Shown here piece by piece: positions 26,022 through 34,360 of a stretch of DNA of 64,000 nt. Source of the DNA: Clostridium_AD sp050717535 (lineage in GTDB: Bacteria > Bacillota > Clostridia > Clostridiales > Clostridiaceae); contig NZ_JBOITM010000081.1 in the NCBI RefSeq assembly GCF_050717535.1, positions 1-64,000 of the forward strand, given 5' to 3'. Within the stretch, counting starts at the first letter, position 1. Every line of letters starts with the position of its first letter. The position numbers and the translations under genes are program-made. The notes beneath the pieces are model-generated. The model did not search any database, was not told the DNA's origin, and saw only the letters and a list, made by a program, of their open reading frames with translations.

Positions 26022-28193
26022 CTACTTAGGAAAAGATGGTATAGTAACCTTCGCTTTAAATAAATCTCCATCAACTTCAATACTAAGGATTCCACCTTGA
26101 AGCTCTAGGATGCTCCTCGCGATAGATAGACCGAGCCCTGACCCTTCAGTATTTCTTGACTTGTCTCCCCTAACAAATCTTTCAAATATTTCTTCCTTAT
26201 CAAAATCCATTTCATAAGAAGAGATATTTTTCATAATTATGATTATTTTAGAGTCTTGCTCCATTAACTCAATATATACTCTAGTACTCCGAAGCGAGTA
26301 TTTTAATATATTATTTATGAGATTTTCAAATACTCTCCAGGTCTTTTTCCCATCTAAATTAGCATAAACCTTTTCACTAGGCATCTTTAACTTAAAGGTT
26401 AAAGATGAATTGTTAATTTTCTCATCTAGTTCTGCTAACGATTGCGAAAGTAGTGCTGTCACATCTACTTTTTCTATATTGAGTTCCACCACTCCACTAG
26501 CCATCTTAGATGCTTCAAATAGATCATCTATAAGTATCTTAAGGCGCTGAGATTTTCTATCTAATACATCTATATACCCCTGTGATTCTTCCTTGGATAA
26601 GCCTTCTTTTTTTAGCAAATCCACATAATTTATAATAGAAGTCAGTGGAGTTTTTAAATCATGGGACACACTTGTTATAAGTTCAGACTTAAGCCTTTCG
26701 CTTTTTATCTCATTTTCAAGAGACTTTTTAAACCCAGTTTTCATATTATTTATGTTATGAGCTAATTTGAAAAAATCACCTTTTCCACTTTCTTCTATAG
26801 TATAATTAAAATTTCCTGAAACTATTTCCTGTGTTCCTTTTAGAATACTTCCAAAAACTCTTACTCCCTTAAGTGCGTAAATTGTTATAAATACCAGGTA
26901 GCCAAGCACATATATTGTTGGTATTATTACAATGAAAGAACCGCACACTAATGCTATAAACGCACCTAGTATTGACACTCCGCACAACAAAGTAAGTATA
27001 ATAATACCTCTTACTTTAAACTTAGTACTTTGAGTAAGCGGGCTCTCTTTCATAAATTTTGAGAATTTGTTAAAGCCACAATTTTTCAACTCCGCCCTAA
27101 ATCTCTCTTTATCTTTTACTAAAGTAGCTAGCACTCGTGCACTAAGAATAAAGAAGTAAATGTAAAATGCAATTAAAGTAAGCATATAAATCTGGTGGAA
27201 ATTATATGGTTTAGAAAAAAACACCACTCTATTTATGTAGCTATTTATTACAAGTGAAAATATTATTAAAGTAAATATCCATAAATCTAAAGGGTACTCC
27301 TTATTTGGATTTCGTATAAAATACATTTCCATATAGTTTTTCTTTAATATATATATAAGCATTATAAATCCTATAATAAATGATACAGCTCCTATTATTG
27401 CCTCTTTACTAATTCTTTGTGCTACGGAATTATAATAAATGTAATTGGAATATATATAATTGTTTTGATCCATATCCTTAGGAATAATAAAATATGCTTG
27501 ACCAGTAGTACCTACCCACTGATTTATTGAGATCATCCCATCATTATTGTTTATAGATTGTTTAGGAAATTTTATACTGTACAATGCATTATTTTTTAAA
27601 TACGAATCTATATCTGAAACATTTTCTATATTAGTATCTATAACATTATTTTTTCCTCTTGTTATATAGTATTTTATTATACTCTTTTCTTTTACAGCTA
27701 TTTTAATATTTTCATAGTCTTTAGTTTTATATGCAGCTATTTCCTTTTTCATATCCGCTACAGTCTTTGTATTTTCCTTTTTTAATTCATTAAGTTCACC
27801 ATCTTCACCCTCAGTTAACCTTTTTACTGCCAGCGTATTTCCTTCTTTTTCTGCTACTACAATATCATTAGTATACTTGTTTTTTATTACTTCTTCACTA
27901 TTCTTGAGATTAGAATCATATAATGTTTTAGCTGATATTAGCTCTTCATTTGTAACCTTTTCATCATCTGATTTTTGTGAATAATCTTTATAAATCCCAT
28001 TAAGTGCTTGTATATTATTAAAATAACCTAATAATTCATTTTTAAAACCTGCGCTATTAAAATAAGGCTCAACTCCTAGATAATTTCTATTATTTATAAT
28101 GTCTTTTATCGACAATGCCGAAAGTGCAAACATATATACGCATATAATAAGTATTATAATGTATATATGTTTATTTTTCGATTTTATATCCAA
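26022..28193 (-). CDS. Membrane sensor histidine kinase
   Basis: A 723-residue kinase. It has an N-terminal helix (about residues 10-30), a large extracellular domain rich in charged helices (about 35-260), and then several membrane helices (about 262-283, 300-320, 330-355 and 400-445). A HAMP-like linker, HisKA with SVSHDLKTPLTSI and HATPase with NNILKYS...GSGLGLSIARSILELQGG follow. It overlaps the upstream response-regulator gene by 23 bp, forming a two-component pair. The multi-helix sensor layout resembles kinases of envelope-stress or vancomycin/bacitracin-type systems, but the signal is unknown. Confidence 0.88.
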   Translation of the reverse strand: MDIKSKNKHIYIIILIICVYMFALSALSIKDIINNRNYLGVEPYFNSAGFKNELLGYFNNIQALNGIYKDYSQKSDDEKVTNEELISAKTLYDSNLKNSEEVIKNKYTNDIVVAEKEGNTLAVKRLTEGEDGELNELKKENTKTVADMKKEIAAYKTKDYENIKIAVKEKSIIKYYITRGKNNVIDTNIENVSDIDSYLKNNALYSIKFPKQSINNNDGMISINQWVGTTGQAYFIIPKDMDQNNYIYSNYIYYNSVAQRISKEAIIGAVSFIIGFIMLIYILKKNYMEMYFIRNPNKEYPLDLWIFTLIIFSLVINSYINRVVFFSKPYNFHQIYMLTLIAFYIYFFILSARVLATLVKDKERFRAELKNCGFNKFSKFMKESPLTQSTKFKVRGIIILTLLCGVSILGAFIALVCGSFIVIIPTIYVLGYLVFITIYALKGVRVFGSILKGTQEIVSGNFNYTIEESGKGDFFKLAHNINNMKTGFKKSLENEIKSERLKSELITSVSHDLKTPLTSIINYVDLLKKEGLSKEESQGYIDVLDRKSQRLKILIDDLFEASKMASGVVELNIEKVDVTALLSQSLAELDEKINNSSLTFKLKMPSEKVYANLDGKKTWRVFENLINNILKYSLRSTRVYIELMEQDSKIIIIMKNISSYEMDFDKEEIFERFVRGDKSRNTEGSGLGLSIARSILELQGGILSIEVDGDLFKAKVTIPSFPK

Positions 28194-28863
28194 TACCCCA
28201 CACCACCTTTAAATATTCAGGTTCCCTTGGATTTATCTCTATCTTCTCTCTTATTCTCCTTATATGAACAGAAACAGTATTTTCTCCATTATAAAAAGGT
28301 TCTTCCCAAACTCTCTCATATATTTCTTCAATTGAAAATACCCTTCCCTTATTTGCCATTAATAATTCCAATATTCTATATTCGATGGATGTGAGTCTTA
28401 TTTCCTTTTCTTCCACTGTTACCATCTTCGAGTTTTTGTTTAATATAAGTCCATGTACATTTATTTCATCATCACTCTCTTTATAGTTTCCAAGATTTGT
28501 ATACCTTCTTAGCTGGGATTTAACTCTGGCCACTAGTTCCATTGGATTAAATGGTTTTGTAATATAATCATCCGCTCCTATGTTAAGACCTAGTATTTTG
28601 TCTGTATCTTCTGATTTAGCTGAAAGCATTATTATTGGTATGTTTTTGCCTTCTCTTATTTTAAAGGTAGCTTTAATTCCGTCCATTCTAGGCATCATTA
28701 AATCCATTAATATAAGGTGAATTTCTTGTTCTTTCAAAACTTCTAAAGCTTCTATACCATCCACCGCTTGAAATACTTTTATACCTTCATTTTTTAAATA
28801 TATTTCTATGGCTTCTCTTATCTCATATTCATCATCTACAATTAAAACATTATGCACAGTCAT
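28171..28863 (-). CDS. OmpR/PhoB-family response regulator
   Basis: A 230-residue regulator. The receiver domain has acidic Asp10/Asp11, phospho-acceptor Asp54 (LILMDLMMP) and Lys in TKPFNP. The C-terminal winged helix has EEKEIRLTSIEYRILELLMANKGRVFS and VSVHIRRIREKIE, ending WGIGYKIE. The start at 28863 follows AAGGGGTGA by six bases; a GTG nine bases upstream would lie inside that site. It is the partner of the kinase encoded immediately downstream and overlapping. Target genes are not evident; the adjacent secreted hydrolase-like gene is a candidate. Confidence 0.9.
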   Translation of the reverse strand: MTVHNVLIVDDEYEIREAIEIYLKNEGIKVFQAVDGIEALEVLKEQEIHLILMDLMMPRMDGIKATFKIREGKNIPIIMLSAKSEDTDKILGLNIGADDYITKPFNPMELVARVKSQLRRYTNLGNYKESDDEINVHGLILNKNSKMVTVEEKEIRLTSIEYRILELLMANKGRVFSIEEIYERVWEEPFYNGENTVSVHIRRIREKIEINPREPEYLKVVWGIGYKIEK

Positions 28864-28913
28864 GAAAATCACCCCTTACTTATATTATACATGTTAATAG
28901 GGATTCCTTACAA

Positions 28914-29483
28914 TCATGTCCTTTTCATGAAAAATGCGAAAGCATCTTTATCAAAGCCATTAGCCATGGCTACAACATTTATATTACGAATATGATAAAT
29001 TTTCCCTTTATAATCCTTTGCTTGATTGTCACATACATATGCATAATCGTAATCTCCTTCCTTTACCCATTTCATGAATATATAGGTATGCGTTGGAAAA
29101 TTACTTTGCTCTCCATTTGCATCTGTAGTGAAACATATATCGCCAGGTATTAATTTTTTATAATTACTTTGTTTTTTAAACCCATTCTCTGAAAGTAATG
29201 ACAGGAGCTGTTCTGTATTACTTGTTTCCTGAGGTACCTCAAAATTGTTTTTTCTAAGCACTTCAGATAAAAAATAAACACAGGTATTTTCTGAACTACC
29301 CTTATTTAATTCTACGGCCACATTGTACACCTCTATACGATTTCCTTTATCTTGTAGAAAATTATATACATCTTTATTTAAGGATAAATTTTCTGCTCGT
29401 ACATTGGACTTAATATTTTTAGAAAATATTATCGCAATACTTGTTATTACTATGACAAATAAAATCAATTTCACTTTTTTCAT
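28914..29483 (-). CDS. Secreted NlpC/P60- or CHAP-like cysteine hydrolase candidate
   Basis: A 189-residue exported protein: an N-terminal hydrophobic signal/anchor (residues 4-22) and then a small alpha-beta domain. The order of STCVYFLSE-like NTCVYFLSEVLRK (Cys), GDICFTTDANG and PTHTYIFM (His), then YVCDNQ (polar third residue) fits a papain-like NlpC/P60 or CHAP fold. That would make it a cell-wall peptide hydrolase. The assignment rests on motif order only. It lies 50 bp upstream of the response regulator on the same strand, so it may share its transcript or be its target. Confidence 0.6.
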   Translation of the reverse strand: MKKVKLILFVIVITSIAIIFSKNIKSNVRAENLSLNKDVYNFLQDKGNRIEVYNVAVELNKGSSENTCVYFLSEVLRKNNFEVPQETSNTEQLLSLLSENGFKKQSNYKKLIPGDICFTTDANGEQSNFPTHTYIFMKWVKEGDYDYAYVCDNQAKDYKGKIYHIRNINVVAMANGFDKDAFAFFMKRT

Positions 29484-29587
29484 TTGGTATTACCCTCCCC
29501 CTCGTATAACTAACTATAAATAATTATACAGTATACTTTTTACAAAATACCTATCATAATTCTTACAAATTTATTAAGAAAATAAAA

Positions 29588-29610
29588 AAAGCTGCTATAA
29601 ACAGCGGAAA
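29588..29610 (-). terminator. Weak intrinsic terminator after asrC
   Basis: A short GCTG/CAGC stem on the minus strand is followed by a run of seven T, about 85 bp after asrC. The stem is short, so confidence is modest. Confidence 0.45.
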
Positions 29611-29692
29611 ATAAAAAACACCATATATTAAACATATTGTTTTCAATGATGTAATCAAGTAATAACCATTTTGTTTGAAACACAGAATTTTT

Positions 29693-30640
29693 TTACCAGT
29701 TGATATATTTTTTAACTTCTGCTTTTTCTCCTAAGTTTACGTCTTTCAAAACCCATTCTTTAAACACAGGATATCCTGTTCTATCAACAATATACCCTAT
29801 ATGCTCTTTCCCTCCTGGAGCATCTCCATCCATGTACTCCTCTATATACGAATAAGTATTTTTTATTATTTTAATTATGCTTTCTGCGTCCACCCAAGTT
29901 ATAAAATCCTGAGCAAGTCTAGGATTCTTCTTACCAGTCCTACCCATTATCACAAGTTTAAAATATTTCTCAGTGCTTCTACTCCATGCACCTGTTGGAC
30001 ATTTCCCTATACATTCTCCACATCCAATACACTTATCTGGATCACGTACTACTTTAAAGTTCTCCATTTTAAGCGCACCAGTAACTCTTCTTTTACAGTT
30101 AGTAACACAAGATTTACAACTTATGCATCTGTAAGAATCATATTGAGGTTCTGTCATCCCTATAATTCCAAAATCTTGCATCCTAGCTTTAATACAGTCA
30201 TTAGGACAGCCTGTTAAAGCTACCTTCACGTGATAATCATTTGGAAAAATTTCCTTTTCAATCTTTTTTGCAAACTCAGTAGTATTGTAATTTGCAAAAG
30301 GACAGACATTTGAACCAATACATGCTGACACATTTCTAGTTCCTGCAGCAGAATATCCAGTATTGGGTGAAATTTGATTTATTTCAAGACCATCTATAAC
30401 TGGTTGAATCATCTTATTAACTTCTGGTATTTTAGCTATATCAATATTAGGTATCTCAAACCCCTGCCTTATTGATATATGAATATTACCATCTCCGTAA
30501 GTTTCTGCTACTTCTTGAAGTACTGCCAAATGTTTAGCTTCTATGTGCCCGCCAGGCACTCTTATTCTTATTGCGGTTTTACCTCTTCTTTTTGTTATTC
30601 TAAACGCATTTTTTTTAAGCAATTTAGTGTTTATATCCAT
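29693..30640 (-). CDS. asrC: Anaerobic sulfite reductase subunit C (siroheme protein)
   Basis: A 315-residue subunit with the siroheme/4Fe-4S binding cysteines ACIGSNVCPFAN and LTGCPNDC. They are followed by two ferredoxin motifs, CISCKSCVTNCKR and CIGCGECIGKCP, and preceded by the substrate-binding basic region HISIRQGFEIP. It is the catalytic subunit reducing sulfite to sulfide in the cytosol. It follows asrB by 13 bp, and the three asr genes form one operon with a Crp/Fnr-type class-II promoter upstream of asrA. Confidence 0.95.
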   Translation of the reverse strand: MDINTKLLKKNAFRITKRRGKTAIRIRVPGGHIEAKHLAVLQEVAETYGDGNIHISIRQGFEIPNIDIAKIPEVNKMIQPVIDGLEINQISPNTGYSAAGTRNVSACIGSNVCPFANYNTTEFAKKIEKEIFPNDYHVKVALTGCPNDCIKARMQDFGIIGMTEPQYDSYRCISCKSCVTNCKRRVTGALKMENFKVVRDPDKCIGCGECIGKCPTGAWSRSTEKYFKLVIMGRTGKKNPRLAQDFITWVDAESIIKIIKNTYSYIEEYMDGDAPGGKEHIGYIVDRTGYPVFKEWVLKDVNLGEKAEVKKYINW

Positions 30641-30653
30641 AATTTTCTCCCCC

Positions 30654-31445
30654 CTAATCTACTAGATGAACTGCATCCAAATAGTTAAAAACAGGTCCCT
30701 CTAAACATATATACGTATCATCGATTTTGCAGTGACCACATTTTCCAACTCCACAACACATTTTTCTCTCATAAGATACCCATATATTTTTTTCTTTTAT
30801 TCCTTTCTTTATAAATCCAGCCACTGTAAACTTAAGCATCATTGGAGGCCCTACTACAATAACTTGTACTTCATCAATATTATCTACTGGAATGCCTCCA
30901 ATATATTTTGTTATGAGTCCTACATTTCCATTGTACCCGTCAGGAGCACTGTCTACAGTTAAAGTTACACTAATATTTTTTCCCCAAGTTTTAAAATTAT
31001 CTTTAAATAAAATATCCTCGGGTGACTTAAACCCCGCCATTAAGTTAAACTTTTTGCACCGCTCTGGATTTTGTGCAAAATAATCTACTATCCCCTTTAC
31101 AGGTGCAAGACCTGTTCCGCCCGCTGCAACAATAATCTCTTTATTTTTAAAAAGATTAATATCAAATCCATTACCGTAAGGACCTCTTAAAAACAAACTT
31201 CCTCCTACAAAAAAGCTATGAATTACATCGGTAACTGTACCCACACGTCTTATTGTAAGATCTACATAATCCTCACCTATTTCACTAACGGATATAGGTG
31301 ATTCTCCAAACTTTGGAATAGAAACTTCGAAAAACTGGCCAGGTTTTACATCACCTTTAAATTTCATTCTAAATGTATAATCCGTTTCTGTATGCTTACT
31401 TATCTTAAGTATTTTAGATATAAAGGGCATATATATATTTTTCAT
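30654..31445 (-). CDS. asrB: Anaerobic sulfite reductase subunit B (flavin/NADH module)
   Basis: A 263-residue ferredoxin-NADP-reductase-like protein. It has FFEVSIPKFGESPISVS (flavin binding), VAAGGTGLAPVKGIV (NAD(P)H-binding glycine loop) and a C-terminal 2Fe-2S-type cysteine cluster CCGVGKCGHCKIDDTYIC. It passes electrons from NADH towards the siroheme subunit. The gene directly abuts asrA (stop and start adjacent), consistent with coupled translation. Confidence 0.95.
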   Translation of the reverse strand: MKNIYMPFISKILKISKHTETDYTFRMKFKGDVKPGQFFEVSIPKFGESPISVSEIGEDYVDLTIRRVGTVTDVIHSFFVGGSLFLRGPYGNGFDINLFKNKEIIVAAGGTGLAPVKGIVDYFAQNPERCKKFNLMAGFKSPEDILFKDNFKTWGKNISVTLTVDSAPDGYNGNVGLITKYIGGIPVDNIDEVQVIVVGPPMMLKFTVAGFIKKGIKEKNIWVSYERKMCCGVGKCGHCKIDDTYICLEGPVFNYLDAVHLVD

Positions 31446-32474
31446 TTATTCCACCTCATCCATTGCTTTATTTAGTTTATTTACACAATTTGAGAAAGAT
31501 ATATATTCTGGACATATATCATCGCATCTACCACAACCTACACACATATGATATCCTGTTCTCTTTTTAAAATCATATACCTTGTGCATAACTTTAAATC
31601 TCATTCTGTCTTTTTTGTCTTTTCTAAAGCCGTGTCCTCCTGCCATATCACTGTATCCATCTACTTGGCAAGATGCCCATACACGCCTCCTTTCTCCTAC
31701 ATTTTTGTTTTCTTTATAGAAAATATCCTGCATAGTAAAACAAGTACAAGTACCACAGACAAAATTACACCTTCCACAAGCAATGCATCTTGAAGAATAT
31801 TCATCCCACATTTTTGATTTGAAAACTCTTTGGTCCAAATTTTCAGGTATAGTAACTTTTATTTCATTAGCTTGTACAAATTCTGGGTCTACTTGTACCT
31901 CTTTTATTTTATCTATATTAAAGTAACTCATTAGTTCTTCTGATTTACAATTAACAAAAACCTCGTCACCTTGAATTTTAGTGTACATATCATAATCTTC
32001 TGTCTTATTGGAGCCCATACTGACGCAAAAACAATTCTCAAAACTTTCACTACAACCCATAAGTACAAACTTGATTTTATCTCTTAAAACCTTATAATAA
32101 TAATCTTCATTTCCATTTCTTAAATAAATTTCATCCAGACGCTTCATGGCATGAATATCACAACTTCTTAAGAATATTAAAATTTTCTTCTCATCACATT
32201 TTGGCTCTTTACAATCATTTTCAGTAAAGTAAAATAATGTTTGAGTAATTGGAAGTATTATTTCCTTAGGTGAAAAACTAGATTTAAGTTTAAATTCTAC
32301 TTCACTTATACTGCTTATTTCCTTATACCTAATAGTATCTGTATCCGCAAAAGTTCCTTTTCCCTTTAGCAATACTGGTGCATATATCTTATATTCATGT
32401 CGCAGTGTTTCGAGATACTCATCAAATTCCCCTACTTTTAAATTAAAGCTCATAAATGCAACAACCTCCATCAT
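31446..32474 (-). CDS. asrA: Anaerobic sulfite reductase subunit A (4Fe-4S electron carrier)
   Basis: A 342-residue subunit with two C-terminal cluster motifs, CIACGRCNFVCGTCTCF and CVGCGRCDDICPEY, and an N-terminal domain related to hydrogenase/heterodisulfide electron-transfer subunits. It is the first gene of asrABC. The upstream promoter has TGTGATTTTCATCACA centred 29.5 bp before the -10 TAGAAT, so activation by a Crp/Fnr-family protein is expected, most simply the one encoded next to it. Confidence 0.95.
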   Translation of the reverse strand: MMEVVAFMSFNLKVGEFDEYLETLRHEYKIYAPVLLKGKGTFADTDTIRYKEISSISEVEFKLKSSFSPKEIILPITQTLFYFTENDCKEPKCDEKKILIFLRSCDIHAMKRLDEIYLRNGNEDYYYKVLRDKIKFVLMGCSESFENCFCVSMGSNKTEDYDMYTKIQGDEVFVNCKSEELMSYFNIDKIKEVQVDPEFVQANEIKVTIPENLDQRVFKSKMWDEYSSRCIACGRCNFVCGTCTCFTMQDIFYKENKNVGERRRVWASCQVDGYSDMAGGHGFRKDKKDRMRFKVMHKVYDFKKRTGYHMCVGCGRCDDICPEYISFSNCVNKLNKAMDEVE

Positions 32475-32551
32475 AATAATTATTATTATCTAATAGCTTG
32501 AAATTGTTAATTAATTAACTATAAAAATTAAATTTTTAACTAACTATTCAT

Positions 32552-32594
32552 ATTCTATTTTAAACTACAAAATAAGAATGTGATTTTCATCACA
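32552..32594 (-). promoter_or_regulatory. asrABC promoter with Crp/Fnr-type operator
   Basis: Operator TGTGATTTTCATCACA at 32579-32594; -10 TAGAAT at 32557-32552 on the minus strand. The operator centre is 29.5 bp from the -10, the spacing of class-II activated promoters. The operator overlaps the last codons of the regulator gene. Confidence 0.8.
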
Positions 32595-33276
32595 CACCTT
32601 TAAAATATTGACTTAGCTTTTCTCTATTAACTATAAACTTTCTATGTTTTATTTTTACCATATCCATTTTTTCAAGTTCTTTTACCGCTCTTGAAATAGT
32701 TTCGCGAGAGCTACCTAGCATATCCGCCAAATAGGTTATGCTTACCTTAACATTTATTAAAATACCCTCTTCTGTTTGTATTCCATAATCTTTAGAAAGT
32801 TTCCAAAGCTTGGCTGCTACCTTCTTGTCCATTTTAGTAGGAACTGTATTCTTAAGTTGCCTATATAATCTTCTTATTTTTTTACTCATAGAGTACAAGA
32901 TAACTTGTGTGAGTTTAAAGTCTTGCCTCATTATATTTAATAAGTCTACTTTTGATATGCTCATGATTTCACTATCTTCAAATCCTTCACAATTAATTGA
33001 GGCTGTAATATTGTCGAAAATTACCTCATTTATAATCTCACCTTTGTTTAGAATAAATATAACCCGCTTTTGACCTTTTTCTGATAACCTATACATAGTT
33101 ACCTTGCCTTCTAAAACTATATATATATTATCTATACTTTGTCTTTCAGCAAACAAGATTTGTGATTTATTTATTCTTTTTATAATAACATTCTCTTTTA
33201 CTAATTCTAAAGTTCTATCCTCAATATCCTCAAATAGTGGAAGGCCTTTTAATTGACTAAGAGTTATATGTACCAT
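32590..33276 (-). CDS. Crp/Fnr-family transcription regulator next to asrABC
   Basis: A 228-residue protein with an N-terminal cyclic-nucleotide-binding-type beta roll (IDNIYIVLEGKVTMYRL, GEIINEVIF), a dimer helix and a C-terminal helix-turn-helix YLADMLGSSRETISRAVKELEKM. The RETISR recognition helix is the type that reads TGTGA half-sites. The N terminus lacks the Cys cluster of Fnr, so the effector is unknown. It is transcribed with or just ahead of asrA, and the asr operator lies at its 3' end, which makes it the likely activator of sulfite reduction. Confidence 0.88.
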   Translation of the reverse strand: MVHITLSQLKGLPLFEDIEDRTLELVKENVIIKRINKSQILFAERQSIDNIYIVLEGKVTMYRLSEKGQKRVIFILNKGEIINEVIFDNITASINCEGFEDSEIMSISKVDLLNIMRQDFKLTQVILYSMSKKIRRLYRQLKNTVPTKMDKKVAAKLWKLSKDYGIQTEEGILINVKVSITYLADMLGSSRETISRAVKELEKMDMVKIKHRKFIVNREKLSQYFKGV

Positions 33277-33568
33277 CTTAACTTCTCCTTATGATTTCAA
33301 CTTAAAATCTCATTATAATAAAAATACCGATATTCTTATTATACAACAATAAATTTTATAATTGAGCAAAAAAAATGTTTATACATATCTTAATTAATAG
33401 TTTCCTCAGTGGTAAATACCTATGCAAATTGCTGCAGTGTGAGATAAGTTTAGCCGTTTCTTCCTTTAATATGATTTATGCGCAGAGTGAATTTAATATT
33501 TTCCATTAATCTTTCTGATATTGTAATCTCCGTCTTTACTATTTAACTAGAATAACTAGCTTCTTTTC
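33277..33568. other. Intergenic region between divergent regulator and ABC exporter
   Basis: About 290 bases of AT-rich non-coding DNA. The right edge is the operator of the exporter operon; the left should hold the promoter of the Crp/Fnr gene. No coding frame or stable RNA was recognised. Confidence 0.5.
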
Positions 33569-33616
33569 AAATTAGTAACCATGGTAACTGATTCATATTC
33601 TAGTTTAAGTTACAAT
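33569..33616 (+). promoter_or_regulatory. Exporter promoter with 25-bp operator shared with the 56.6-kb promoter
   Basis: The operator core GTAACCATGGTAAC sits within 33569-33593, and the -10 TACAAT is at 33611-33616. The centre-to--10 distance is 29.5 bp. The 25 bases 33569-33593 are identical to the reverse complement of 56577-56601, and similarity continues through the -10 region. Confidence 0.85.
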
Positions 33617-33650
33617 GCAAGTATGGATATTCTAAAGGGAGGAAAATTAA

Positions 33651-34355
33651 TTGAATGAGGTAATTGTTATAAAAGATTTAGTAAAGTCCTATCAGATGGG
33701 CGAAACAAAGATTACTGCCGTTGACAGTATAAGCTTTTCGATAAAAGCAGGGTCCTTTGTTATTCTGCTTGGAGCAAGCGGTGCTGGCAAATCTACAGTC
33801 TTAAATATTTTAGGTGGAATGGATACTGCAACTAGTGGAAGTGTTCATGTTTTTGGACAAGAGATATCAAAATACAATGATTTAAAACTTACATCATATA
33901 GGAGAAACAGTATTGGTTTTGTTTTTCAGTTCTACAATCTTATGCCAAATTTAAATGTTATCGAAAATGTAGAACTTGCAAGTCATATATGTAAAAATCC
34001 CATTGATGCAAGTGAAAGCCTAAGATTGGTAGGGCTTGCAGACAGACAAGATAATTTTCCTTCTCAAATCTCAGGGGGAGAACAACAAAGAGTCGCTATC
34101 GCAAGGGCCCTTGCTAAAAATCCTGATTTGTTATTATGTGATGAGCCCACTGGAGCTTTGGACTATGTAACAGGCAAAAGTATACTTTCACTTTTGCATA
34201 AAATATGCCGTGAGAGTAATAAAATTGTTATAATCGTAACACATAATTCTGCAATTGCCCCAATAGGAGATATGGTTATTAAAATGAAAAGTGGGCAGGT
34301 AGTCAGTATGGAGGAAAATCTTTCCCCTGTACCTGTTGAGAGGATTGAATGGTGA
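33651..34355 (+). CDS. MacB/LolD-type ABC ATPase
   Basis: A 234-residue ATPase with Walker A GASGAGKST, signature ISGGEQQRVAIARALA, Walker B LLLCDEPTGALD and H-loop THN. This is the exporter clade that works with FtsX-like permeases. It starts at TTG with AAGGGAGG nine bases upstream. It is first in a four-gene unit (ATPase, permease, HlyD-like adaptor, SLH protein) and lies downstream of a Crp/Fnr-type class-II promoter. Confidence 0.9.
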   Translation: MNEVIVIKDLVKSYQMGETKITAVDSISFSIKAGSFVILLGASGAGKSTVLNILGGMDTATSGSVHVFGQEISKYNDLKLTSYRRNSIGFVFQFYNLMPNLNVIENVELASHICKNPIDASESLRLVGLADRQDNFPSQISGGEQQRVAIARALAKNPDLLLCDEPTGALDYVTGKSILSLLHKICRESNKIVIIVTHNSAIAPIGDMVIKMKSGQVVSMEENLSPVPVERIEW

Positions 34356-34360
34356 TATAG